9,942 nt of DNA from JBFLYN01 sp040756655. GTDB taxonomy: Bacteria > Bacillota > Sulfobacillia > UBA8153. Shown here in pieces: positions 1 to 6,727 of the stretch (position 1 is the stretch's first letter; each line of letters begins with the position of its first letter). The position numbers were made by a program, and so were the translations under genes. Below the pieces are notes generated by a model. That model was not told the origin of the DNA and did no database searches. It saw only the letters and a program-made list of their open reading frames with translations. The stretch covers positions 1 to 9,942 of the forward strand of contig JBFLYN010000056.1 of the NCBI GenBank assembly GCA_040756655.1, written 5' to 3'.

Positions 1-6
1 TCCACA

Positions 7-92
7 GGTGGTATCCTCTTCATAGGTCTGGGCCTCCCTCGGTGCCCCTTCAGGGGTCGAGTTTTATGCTACCACCGATGGTAGCCCAGACC
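7..92. other. Unidentified RNA-like three-way-junction element
   Basis: A perfect 9-bp stem (GGTCTGGGC 25-33 with GCCCAGACC 84-92) encloses two further hairpins. The first pairs CTCG 38-41 with CGAG 58-61 and inside that CCCC 45-48 with GGGG 53-56, loop TTCA. The second pairs GCTACCA 68-74 with TGGTAGC 79-85, loop CCGA; its outer GC competes with the closing stem. GGTGGTA at 7-13 is also perfectly complementary to TACCACC at 70-76, so an alternative fold that breaks the second hairpin is possible. On the plus strand a short T-run (CTCTCTTTTT) follows. I match it to no riboswitch class I know, and strand and function are unknown. It could be a cis-regulatory RNA or the structured end of a mobile element. 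Confidence 0.5.
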
Positions 93-118
93 GCTCTCTT
101 TTTACAGACACTTTAAGC

Positions 119-144
119 CATGACCCCCGGATCATGACCTCCGG
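119..144. repeat. Imperfect 12-nt direct repeat
   Basis: CATGACCCCCGG (119-130) is repeated as CATGACCTCCGG (133-144) with one mismatch and 14-nt periodicity. It lies between the folded element at 25-92 and the terminator at 160-194. CCCGGA 126-131 and TCCGGG 140-145 can also pair around an 8-nt loop. The function is unknown; a protein-binding repeat or an element end are both possible. Confidence 0.4.
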
Positions 145-159
145 GCCTTCTTTCGTTGT

Positions 160-194
160 AAAAAAGCCCTGGTCCCGGAGAACCGGGCGGCTTT
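160..194 (-). terminator. Rho-independent terminator, minus strand
   Basis: Read on the minus strand, AAAGCC (194-189) pairs with GGCTTT (168-163), and CCCGG (187-183) pairs with CCGGG (178-174) across a TTCT loop, with a 1:5 internal loop between the two helices. The stem runs directly into six Ts (165-160). It would end minus-strand transcripts coming from the IS110 relic region. This argues against a real protein across 132-389 in that orientation. Confidence 0.65.
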
Positions 195-318
195 GGCCAC
201 AACAGGCAGTGGAGGGATAACCGAACGGGTGTATTCGGGCGCCGGGGTCACTTTCTTGGTGCGATTATTCGTTGAGACCACTTCGTAGCTAAAGGAAGGA
301 GCGGCCCTTGCCTCGAAA

Positions 319-450
319 TCACACCGGGGCTTCCTGAAGGCGGGAGCCTGGGGGCTTTGAGGTGGACCGGCCCACCGGGGTAATGACACAAGCCGTCAGC
401 GACCGCTTGTGCACATCTAAGCCACCACACCGCTGGTAAACTACCTGCAC
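319..450 (-). pseudogene. IS110-family transposase, N-terminal remnant
   Basis: From a GTG at 450 the minus strand reads VQVVYQRCGGLDVHKRS, then LTACVITPVGRST. This is the characteristic N-terminus of IS110-family DEDD transposases/recombinases, including the first catalytic Asp in GLDVHK. An AGGAG Shine-Dalgarno (463-459) sits 8 nt upstream, which fixes the start. Family members are about 330-420 residues long. Here similarity stops after about 30 codons, near 361, and the frame closes at a TGA (321-319). The sequence beyond 361 does not resemble the family, so the element was truncated or internally deleted and joined to unrelated DNA. No transposase can be made from this copy. Confidence 0.75.
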
Positions 451-452
451 TG

Positions 453-684
453 CTCTCACTCCTGTCTTGGATCCAGCGGGAGCGGTGGTCTCTTGCCGGA
501 AATCTACCCTGCGTGCTCACCCAGAACAGGTGGCGACAGATGGTGGTGCTCAGACCGCCGGGATCCGTCTGATACTCGGGTTTGATGCACCAAGGAAACC
601 CGATCTCGTCAACCCGCTGTGTTTGGCAGGAGAGTTCTACAGCGAAGCCCACTTTTCATGCCCTGTGGTGCCCACTGTGGCATG
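453..684 (-). ncRNA. Structured leader of IS110 relic, possible bridge-RNA remnant
   Basis: This 230-nt non-coding stretch lies 5' of the IS110 transposase start. On the minus strand it contains in order CATGCC/GGCATG (684-679 with 662-657, with an inner GTGG/CCAC helix), CGGGTTT/AAACCCG (602-596 with 583-577, 12-nt loop) and TCAGAC/GTCTGA (572-567 with 555-550, 11-nt loop), all perfect stems. IS110-group elements are known to encode their bridge RNA in the left non-coding end, 5' of the recombinase gene, with stem-loops carrying target and donor guides. Position and structure fit, but I have not matched a consensus and the element is dead. The DUF2268 gene begins just beyond, so part of this stretch may serve as its promoter region. 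Confidence 0.35.
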
Positions 685-714
685 GGGGTCTGATACGCTG
701 GGTGGGAGGCGGAT

Positions 715-1593
715 GTGTTGATCAAGGTTCATGACTCGTTCCGGGATCTGCCGGAGGACCCGGCGGGCAGGTTCTTGGCCAACCGTTGGGCTTTCTTCCG
801 CGAGTTCTTCCTGGAGCCCACTGGAGGCCTGTTGGAAGAGTACTGGAGAGCATCGGGCATCACCGGGGAGCTCCGGGCCGCCATCGAAGGGGAGCGAGGG
901 TTTTCCGTGGTATGGGCCATGGACCGGTACCGGTCCCTGCCCAAGGGCGCCCTTGAGCATGCTGTGAGAGCCTCTGCCGGGGTACTGGGAGATCTGGATG
1001 CTTCCGTGTACCTCGTACCCGGCCTGTTTGCGGCCAACGCCATGACCGTGTTCCTGGGGGGTACGGCCGTAGCCGTCATCTGCTTGGAGCAAAACGGTGG
1101 GGCCGAGGACCTATGCGCGTGCATGGCCCACGAACTCTCCCACGTGGCCCTGTCCCGCTCATATACTGGACCGGTCACCGTGGGGCTGGCCCTGTTCTCA
1201 GAGGGCCTGGCGACGGCCGCGGCCCTGAAAGCCCTGGAAGGCTACCGGGCAGGTCCCGTCGCTGACCCGGACCTGGCGGCCGTCCTGTGGTACCCTCCTG
1301 AGGTGCTGGAATGGTGCCGGGAACATGAGGCCCGGCTCTGGCGCACGGCCCGGCCGGTGCTGGATTCAGAAAACCGGAACCATCATCATGACCTGCTTGC
1401 CAAGTTCTCTGGGGACTTCTGGAAAGACGACGGTACACCCTACCGGGCCGGGTACTACCTGGGTTACGTGGCGGTTGCCGATCTTTTGGAAAGCGGGGTC
1501 ACGCTCAGCCAAGCCCACCGGATGCCCGGACCCGCCATGACGACGGCCCTGGTCCGCCGCGCCCAGAAAGCGACCGGCCCGGGGACGACCTAA
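715..1593 (+). CDS. DUF2268-like predicted zinc-dependent protease
   Basis: The product is 292 residues, with an HExxH zinc-metallopeptidase motif (H139-E140-L-S-H143) and a downstream FSEGLA motif whose E163, 20 residues later, is the likely third zinc ligand, as in gluzincins. The C-terminal YRAGYYLGYVAVADLL segment resembles DUF2268 (COG5504) predicted Zn proteases. No signal peptide or transmembrane segment is visible, so it is probably cytoplasmic. The start is GTG 715, 5 nt after GGGAGG (704-709); TTG 718, 8 nt after, is equally plausible and changes one residue. Its stop (TAA 1591-1593) overlaps the stop of the convergent GNAT gene. The gene stands alone; immediately upstream lies IS110-derived DNA. 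The substrate is unknown; the family assignment is from motifs only. Confidence 0.75.
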   Translation: MLIKVHDSFRDLPEDPAGRFLANRWAFFREFFLEPTGGLLEEYWRASGITGELRAAIEGERGFSVVWAMDRYRSLPKGALEHAVRASAGVLGDLDASVYLVPGLFAANAMTVFLGGTAVAVICLEQNGGAEDLCACMAHELSHVALSRSYTGPVTVGLALFSEGLATAAALKALEGYRAGPVADPDLAAVLWYPPEVLEWCREHEARLWRTARPVLDSENRNHHHDLLAKFSGDFWKDDGTPYRAGYYLGYVAVADLLESGVTLSQAHRMPGPAMTTALVRRAQKATGPGTT

Positions 1594-2445
1594 GATGTGC
1601 CGCGGGCTAACCACAACCTGGCTTCTTCGTAAGGCTCCACCAAGTCTAACCCCAGGCCTTCGTAGAGCAGGCGAGCCCCGGTATTGATCTCCAGGACACT
1701 GGTGTACACGTCTTGGGCACCGCGCCGGCGCAGGCGGTTGACACAGAACTGGGTGATGCTGCGCCCCAGGCCCAAGCGCCGGTAACCCGGCCTCACCGCC
1801 ACCAGGTCCACGAAGTCAGGGCCCTCAATGGCGCCGCTGCCGGCCAACTTGCCGTCCTCCAAGAAGAGGAAAGTGCTTTCGCCTGCCTCCAGGAGACGCC
1901 TTTGCAGCTGGTCGGAGAAAGCAGTGTCGGGAAAGGGGGCGTAAGGCTTTATGTCCAGGGCTTCCCGCAGGGGCCAGAAGCACTCGTTCACGGCGAGCAT
2001 GTAACCGGTCACCCGGCGCGGCTCCAGGGTGACAACGTCCACGGCCAGCTCGGGAAACCATGGGCCCGAATACTGCATAAGGTCCCGGGCAAACCATTTT
2101 TGAAAGCCCCGGGCCGCAAAGAAAGCGCTGGCATCGCCCTGGTCGGCACGGTACCCCATCTCCACCACGGTTGGAGCCTGTTCTTCCACGACCGCCCACA
2201 TCTGGTCCCAAAGGGGGCTGCCCATGCCCATCCTGCGGTGGGTAGAGCCAGGCCTCGAGCCGGGTTTTCCCATCCACGTACCGGGGTTGCTCTACCACGC
2301 CGCAACCTTTTACCTCGCCGTCGTGGTATACCAGGGCCGTTCCTCCATCCAGCCGCCGGGCAATAGTCCCGGCGTCCAGGTAGGTGCCCGCCTGGACCAC
2401 GCGAGTCACCTCGGCAAGGTCCTCTTGGGCTAACTTCCGGATCAT
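1590..2445 (-). pseudogene. Tandem-GNAT N-acetyltransferase, frameshifted
   Basis: Two GNAT domains are encoded end to end but in different frames. The N-terminal part starts at ATG 2445 (MIRKLAQEDLAEV; AGGAG 8 nt upstream) and runs to LEAWLYP near 2243. The reading then continues in another frame from HRRMGMGSPLWDQMW, which completes the acetyl-CoA-binding motif RxxGxG. The shift lies at 2238-2242. The second domain has its own acetyl-CoA motif (VRPGYRRLGLGRS) and a C-terminal RLLYEGLGL strand. Intact, it would be about 285 residues, normal for tandem-GNAT proteins. A canonical P-x-x-R spacing would need a few lost bases here, so a small deletion is likelier than an insertion. An ORF from ATG 2273 (227 aa) could still give the second domain alone. 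The gene lies 52 bp downstream of the NUDIX gene, probably co-transcribed. The substrate is unknown. Confidence 0.75.
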
Positions 2446-2497
2446 CTCCCCAGCTCCTGTACGAGCATCCAGCTGCATGCCCGTGAGGCCGCCACGG

Positions 2498-3010
2498 TCA
2501 ACTCGCTGGAGCCCCTTGCCTTTCCAGGTACCCGGCGACCTTGGCGAGGTGCTCCTGCCCGATACTCCCCTGGCGCATGAACTCGCCCGCCTGCTCCAGC
2601 GGGAACCACTGAACGTCATCCACCTCTTTCGAAACCGTGAATCCAGTGTCGCCGATGTGGGCCACAAACCCCAGCATCAGGAGTTCCCGCTTTGAGTGGT
2701 AGTAGCTGGAGATGTACGTGCACTGTTGGACTGTGAGTCCCGTTTCCTCCAGCACCTCCCGGCTTACAGCTGCTTCTGGCAGTTCACCCTTCTCTATGTA
2801 ACCGGCCACCAGCACCCAGTGGGTTGTGGAGATATAGTGCTGTTTCAAGAGAGCCACTCTGCTCCCGTTGATCACTGCGACCAGCACTGCGGTGTTGAAC
2901 ATGCCGAAATGCGGTCCTTGGCACAAAGGACAATATGCCACGGACTTATGGTCTCCTGCTTCCCTGGCGACCAGCTCTACGCCGCATGCTGTGCAGTACT
3001 TCGGTTTCAT
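2498..3010 (-). CDS. Zinc-ribbon NUDIX hydrolase (NudC-like)
   Basis: The product is 170 residues from ATG 3010. A rubredoxin-like zinc ribbon comes first (C6-x2-C9 and C27-x2-C30), followed by a NUDIX fold with a complete box at residues 70-92 (GYIEKGELPEAAV, then SREVLEETGL). Together these resemble the C-terminal half of NADH pyrophosphatase/NAD-cap hydrolase NudC. The SQPWPFPxS signature that normally follows the box in NudC is absent; SSYYHSKRELLMLGF stands in its place, so NADH specificity is doubtful and the substrate is open. The start was chosen because AAGGA (3023-3019) lies 8 nt upstream and the protein then begins just before the zinc ribbon. An in-frame ATG at 3067 (189 aa) lacks a Shine-Dalgarno. 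It is likely the first gene of a two-gene unit with the GNAT gene. Confidence 0.85.
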   Translation of the reverse strand: MKPKYCTACGVELVAREAGDHKSVAYCPLCQGPHFGMFNTAVLVAVINGSRVALLKQHYISTTHWVLVAGYIEKGELPEAAVSREVLEETGLTVQQCTYISSYYHSKRELLMLGFVAHIGDTGFTVSKEVDDVQWFPLEQAGEFMRQGSIGQEHLAKVAGYLERQGAPAS

Positions 3011-3119
3011 CGCGACCGTCCTTATATCCCGCGTCATCGTCTTGCGGCCAAAATCATATATCGCCATGAGGTTGCCGTTTCCATCCCGTCAGAGGAATTC
3101 AAAATTATTGAGGATGTAT

Positions 3120-3148
3120 TTGCCATGGACAAGAAGGTGTGCTATAAT
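3120..3148 (+). promoter_or_regulatory. Sigma-A-type promoter for the DEAD-box helicase
   Basis: TTGCCA (3120-3125) and a perfect TATAAT (3143-3148) are separated by exactly 17 nt. Transcription would start near 3155, giving a leader of about 84 nt before the helicase start at 3239. It lies in the divergent spacer shared with the NUDIX gene. Confidence 0.8.
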
Positions 3149-3179
3149 AAATGAAAAGACCGCTGAACGACCGTGATAG

Positions 3180-3200
3180 GCGTCGGCATATGGCCGGCGC
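3180..3200 (+). other. Hairpin in the helicase 5' leader
   Basis: GCGTCGGC (3180-3187) pairs with GCCGGCGC (3193-3200) over a 5-nt ATATG loop: eight pairs, one of them G-U. No T-run follows, so it is not a terminator. It lies inside the predicted leader between promoter and start. It may stabilise the mRNA or serve as a temperature- or helicase-sensitive structure; its role is unproven. Confidence 0.5.
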
Positions 3201-3238
3201 TTTACTGTTGCAGGCGAAAAACAAGACGAGGTGTTGAA

Positions 3239-4375
3239 TTGTTCGACGAGTTAAGACTGGCCCCGGTGCTATTGGAGAACACTAAAAGGCAGGGTTACGT
3301 CCGGCCCACTCCCATCCAGGCAGCCAGCATCCCGCCGGCCCTAGCCGGGCTGGACGTGGTGGCCACTGCAGAGACCGGCAGCGGCAAGACGGCTGCATTT
3401 CTGCTGCCCATGTTCCATCATCTGATGGCCGGGCCACGCGGGACTACCCGGGCGCTGGTCCTGTGCCCTACCCGTGAGATTGCACTGCAGACCGAAGGTG
3501 AAGCCAAGAAGCTGGGCCGCCAGACCGGCCTTAGGAGTGTGGCCGTGTACGGAGGAGTGGGATTTGAGCCCCAACTCCGGGCGTTCCAAAACGGCGTGGA
3601 CATAGTGGTGGCAACGCCGGGCCGGCTCCTTGACCACCTGGGGCGGAGAACGGTGTCGCTGCAAGGTGTGAACATCCTGGTGCTGGATGAGGCCGACCGC
3701 ATGCTTGATATGGGGTTTATGCCTGATATCAAGCGGATCCTAGGGCAGGTTCCTGCCGGCAGGCAGACCCTCTTGTTCTCGGCCACCATGCCGGCGGAGA
3801 TCCTGTCCTTGGCGGACCGGTTCATGCAAGAACCGGTGCGGGTGGCCGTGGGCAGAGTGGCTACTCCCCCGACCACGGTCTCCCAGGTCGTTTATTACTC
3901 TTCCCAGGACGAGAAGACTGGCCTTCTCCTGCAGCTGCTAAGGAACCAGGATGCCGAGAGCCTGCTGGTTTTCACCCGGACCAAGCACCGGGCCGACCGG
4001 CTGGCCCGCCAACTGGTACGGACGGGGGTTGCCGCCGCCTGCATCCATGGCAACCGGTCGCAAAGGCAGCGTGAAGCTGCCCTGGATGGTTTCAGAAAAG
4101 GGCTCTTCCGGGTGCTGGTGGCCACGGACATCGCCGCCCGGGGCCTAGACGTCCAGGGGATCACCCACGTGGTGAACTACGATCTGCCGTCGGATGCCGA
4201 TGACTACGTGCACCGCATCGGCCGCACGGCCCGGGCGGGAGCTAACGGCTGCGCTGTCAGCCTGGTCACTGGCGAGGATGTTCCCAAGTTGAGGGAAATC
4301 GAAAAGGCGCTGGGCCACCGGATCCGGCGCGCCCCCGAGCTTGCCACTGCAGCCCGGGAGGTGCGTGTTCGCTAG
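3239..4375 (+). CDS. DEAD-box ATP-dependent RNA helicase
   Basis: The product is 378 residues and carries the full DEAD-box set in order: Q motif GYVRPTPIQ (19-27), motif I AETGSGKT (44-51), Ia PTRE (77-80), Ib TPGR (126-129), II DEAD (150-153), III SAT (181-183), IV LLVFTRTK, V VATDIAARGLD (294-304) and VI HRIGRTARAG (325-334). It unwinds RNA duplexes with ATP in ribosome assembly, mRNA turnover or cold adaptation; the layout resembles RhlE/CshA. It ends shortly after the second RecA domain and lacks the long basic C-terminal tail of many relatives, so it is a minimal helicase. I chose TTG 3239, 5 nt after GAGGTG, because family members begin at LFDEL; GTG 3173 is in frame but adds an unrelated, arginine-rich stretch. 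A promoter, a leader hairpin and a terminator bracket it as a single-gene unit. Confidence 0.95.
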   Translation: MFDELRLAPVLLENTKRQGYVRPTPIQAASIPPALAGLDVVATAETGSGKTAAFLLPMFHHLMAGPRGTTRALVLCPTREIALQTEGEAKKLGRQTGLRSVAVYGGVGFEPQLRAFQNGVDIVVATPGRLLDHLGRRTVSLQGVNILVLDEADRMLDMGFMPDIKRILGQVPAGRQTLLFSATMPAEILSLADRFMQEPVRVAVGRVATPPTTVSQVVYYSSQDEKTGLLLQLLRNQDAESLLVFTRTKHRADRLARQLVRTGVAAACIHGNRSQRQREAALDGFRKGLFRVLVATDIAARGLDVQGITHVVNYDLPSDADDYVHRIGRTARAGANGCAVSLVTGEDVPKLREIEKALGHRIRRAPELATAAREVRVR

Positions 4376-4392
4376 TCTACCGTGTTGAAATC

Positions 4393-4430
4393 GGCCAGGA
4401 GCGGGGGAACTCGCCACCTGGCCTTTCTGT
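4393..4430 (+). terminator. Terminator after the DEAD-box gene
   Basis: GGCCAGG (4393-4399) pairs perfectly with CCTGGCC (4417-4423), followed by TTTCTGT. It starts 17 nt after the helicase stop codon. The loop is 17 nt and the T-tract is short, so efficiency is uncertain. Confidence 0.6.
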
Positions 4431-4769
4431 CCCCCGGCACCGGCTGCCACGGCGCCCACGGCCCGCTCCTTTCTTGCAGTAAAAGTGCCACCCGCTCACC
4501 AAAGCTGGAGACCAGAGGGAGGTACCTGGTGCAGGTGCCCCCCCGGCAGCAATCTGCACACCTGGACCGGCATGGACCGGGTCCGGCAACCCGGGCCTGA
4601 TGCCCCGGGGTTTTCCGGGCCACAAGTGAATAGGGTCGGGCCTACGAAGTTTCGTGGAAGTAGACTTGAGGACTGGTGGTCGCGTGGGTCTGCCGCGCCG
4701 GGTCCTTAGGCCCTAGGCGCAGGCGCGCAGCAGCTGTCCGGTCAAGGGAGTGGCAGGGGGGCGAGTGTT
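4431..4769. other. GC-rich intergenic region
   Basis: No gene is supported with confidence here. There are several short GC-rich inverted repeats around 4574-4622 and a repeated GGACCGG (4564-4570, 4574-4580). ACGAA/TTCGT forms a tight hairpin near 4645-4656. A Cys-rich minus-strand frame (4623-4372) crosses the left part but lacks a ribosome binding site. No consensus promoter for the SprT-like gene at 4770 could be identified. Confidence 0.5.
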
Positions 4770-5522
4770 GTGGAGAGGCTGGCCCTGGCTAGCCTGGAGC
4801 TGCTAGCTGAGCAGGTAAGAAGGAACAGGAGCATAGTGAGAGCCCGGCTCATGGCCCGCTTGCCCAACGTGGATGGAGGCAAGCTCATCTGCCTGGCCAG
4901 CGCAGACCTGCGCCTTCTCTTTGACCTTTACGATAATGCTGTCTTCCAGGGAACGTTGGGCCGGCAGGTCGGCGGCAGGCTGGGTTTTTCTCTCTCCACG
5001 CGCATGACCAAAAGCGCCGGCCAGCTGATCTTTCCCCGCAACCTGGCCTCCCTACCGCCTGGTGAGCAGTGGTTCGAGTTCAGAATAGGCATTGACTTGT
5101 TTTCCAGTTACCAGGCTACCGACCGCCCCCAGGTGGTCAACGGCATCCCGGCCGTCGACGCCCTGGAAGCGCTGCAGATTGTGTTCGAGCACGAGCTTTG
5201 TCACCTTATCGAGCTGGTTTCATTCGGCAAGACCAGCTGCCACGGCCGCAGGTTCAAGGCCATGGCCCGGAGCATCTTCGGCCACACCGGCACCCGGCAC
5301 CAGCTACCCACCCGGCGCGAGTTGGCCGAAACCCAGCTGGGGCTGAAGGTGGGTGACCAGGTCTGGTTCTCTCACCACCGCACCCAGGTACATGGTGTCA
5401 TAGACCGCATTCACAAGCGGGCCACGGTGATGGTCCCCGACCCGGGCGGCGACCACCGGGACGGGCAGGGCAGCCGGTATCGGAAGTGGTACGTCCCGCT
5501 TCACCTTCTGAAAAAGCGCTGA
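4770..5522 (+). CDS. SprT-like zinc metallopeptidase
   Basis: The product is 250 residues, with HELCH (H141, E142, H145) and CHGRRF (H158) forming the HExxH...HGxxF pattern of the SprT-like family. That domain is shared with Spartan-type proteases acting on DNA-bound proteins and with bacterial SprT/YpjP-like proteins. About 140 residues precede the motif, including a region reading LFDLYDNAVFQGTLGRQVGG that matches the usual SprT lead-in (an N-terminal helix, then the beta-strand LGFSLSTRM). The C-terminal 60 residues (from KVGDQVWF) look like a small SH3/KOW-type beta-barrel, a feature not in minimal SprT proteins. There is no signal peptide, so it is cytoplasmic. The start is GTG 4770, about 8 nt after a G-rich GGGGGG stretch. 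It is convergent with the GNAT gene, 30 bp apart. Family call is solid; the physiological target is unknown. Confidence 0.85.
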   Translation: MERLALASLELLAEQVRRNRSIVRARLMARLPNVDGGKLICLASADLRLLFDLYDNAVFQGTLGRQVGGRLGFSLSTRMTKSAGQLIFPRNLASLPPGEQWFEFRIGIDLFSSYQATDRPQVVNGIPAVDALEALQIVFEHELCHLIELVSFGKTSCHGRRFKAMARSIFGHTGTRHQLPTRRELAETQLGLKVGDQVWFSHHRTQVHGVIDRIHKRATVMVPDPGGDHRDGQGSRYRKWYVPLHLLKKR

Positions 5523-5539
5523 GTGCTCGCGTTCGGCCC

Positions 5540-5551
5540 CTGGCCGGCCAG
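5540..5551. other. 12-bp perfect palindrome between convergent genes
   Basis: CTGGCCGGCCAG sits in the 30-bp gap between the SprT-like stop (5520-5522) and the GNAT stop (5553-5555). There is no loop and no T-run, so it is at best a weak bidirectional terminator or a chance GC-rich palindrome. Confidence 0.25.
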
Positions 5552-5552
5552 C

Positions 5553-6528
5553 TCACGCCGGCAGGTACTTGATCCAGGCCGAGAACGAGTACGGGGTTTC
5601 CCGGAAACCCACCTCTCGGTAGAACTGGTTGTCCGACACCATGAACGACCGGGTGGCGCCGTACGCGGCCATGCGGCGGAACCCTTCGTTGAGGAGTGCC
5701 CGGGCCAGGCCCAGGTGCCGGTACTCGGCATGAGTCCCTACCGGTTCGAAGTTGGCGTACGGGTTCTTCTCGTCCACCCAGACGGTGCAAAACGCGGCGT
5801 AATCACCGTTTGGTGCCACGACGAATAGGTCCAGGTCCTTGCGATAGTCCCGGGCCTTCTGCAGCTCACGGAAGGCCGAAGCCGGCGGCCAGTCTGACGG
5901 GGCGTAGCCTCCGCCGAAGGCTATGGACTTTACAATGCGCCGCCTGCCCACGTCATCTTCGTCCCGGACGCTCTTGATGGTCAATCCCCTGGGCAATTAG
6001 GGCCTGGACGGCTCGCGAATGGCACATGCTAGGCGCTTGTAACGGTGTTCTAGCCTCCGGTATCCCCTGGCCCGCACCAGTTCCTCCAGTGCCGTCCCAT
6101 CGTTTACGTAAAGCTTCACAAAACCGGTCTCCTCGGCTACATCAGCCAGGTTGGCCTCAATGCAGGCCAGCATTTCCGGGTACAGGCCATCGTAGTCCGG
6201 GTGGACCTGGATCCACGCATCACCGGCTTCCTCGTCGGTGGAGGTGACAAAGCCCACCACGTCGCCCTGTGCATTCTCCCACACGCCAATGGTCTTCTCC
6301 CAGAGCGGCAACTCATCGCGGTAGGTTACGTGCGGCCGCATCGGGATGCCGAAGTACCGGACACTGTAGTACGTGTGCAGCTGGAGTACGTGGTAGCGGG
6401 TGAAATTCCACTGGTCGATAAGCCAGTTGAAAGGCCTCTGGTATAGGGCGAAAGTGGCTATGAGAAACTCGCGGATCCTCACAAAAGTTCGTGCTCGGGT
6501 CGTATGGCCTAAACTCGGCGGCTTTCAC
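5553..6528 (-). pseudogene. Tandem-GNAT N-acetyltransferase, frameshift plus nonsense
   Basis: The reconstructed product is about 325 residues with two GNAT domains. It begins at GTG 6528 (VKAAEFRPYDPSTNF, after a GGGGGG stretch). Removing one base from the run of four Ts (6486-6483) joins this directly to VRIREFLIATFALYQ, matching the usual lead-in of such proteins. The first domain runs to LACAIREPSRP. There a TAA (5999-5997) interrupts the frame, and the same frame resumes at once with LPRGLTIKSVRDEDD, the typical inter-domain linker. The second domain carries EYRHLGLARALL and FYREVGF, the acetyl-CoA site and C-terminal strand of GNATs. TAA is a genuine stop elsewhere in the window (1591-1593), so recoding is unlikely. 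TTG 5996, adjoining the TAA, could restart translation and give a separate 147-aa second domain. The substrate is unknown. Confidence 0.75.
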
Positions 6529-6645
6529 ATGTACCCCCCGTTCAAGCGTTTCCCGGCGGGCCTTCCTGCTCCCCTCTCGTCCTTCTTCCCGTCCCGGACA
6601 CATTCCTGCCGGGCGCGGGCCTCATGGGCAATGGCAATCCGGGCC

Positions 6646-6678
6646 TTGCCTGAGTATGATATAGCACTCTTATGTCAA
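6646..6678. promoter_or_regulatory. Candidate divergent promoter region (subtilase / GNAT)
   Basis: On the minus strand TTGACA (6678-6673) is a perfect -35 box pointing to the GNAT gene, but the -10 at normal spacing (TACTCA or ACTCAG) is poor. On the plus strand TATGAT (6655-6660) is a good -10 pointing to the subtilase gene, with only a weak TGGCAA at 17-nt spacing. This AT-rich patch is the only promoter-like sequence in the divergent spacer 6529-6727. Confidence 0.35.
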
Positions 6679-6727
6679 CTCAGGCCACCGGGTCCCCTGG
6701 CCCGGGGCGTGGCCAGGAGGTGGGAAC

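Noticed and set aside
132..389. 85-codon minus-strand frame ending QRKKARRS
   Set aside because: Its 3' third runs through a strong minus-strand terminator (160-194), its start has no ribosome binding site, and its 5' part overlaps the IS110 remnant in another frame. It may contain the tail of an unrelated gene fused at ~361, but I recognise no family.
248..652. 134-codon minus-strand frame
   Set aside because: It overlaps the IS110 start in a different frame and covers the hairpin-rich leader; composition looks like a shadow.
1713..2366. 217-codon plus-strand frame opposite the first GNAT gene
   Set aside because: It is antisense to clear GNAT domains, has no SD and no recognisable domain; typical long shadow frame in GC-rich DNA.
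5997..5999. TAA in the second GNAT gene as programmed recoding
   Set aside because: TAA terminates the DUF2268 gene normally, there is no selenocysteine or other recoding structure visible, and a second lesion in the same gene points to decay or error.
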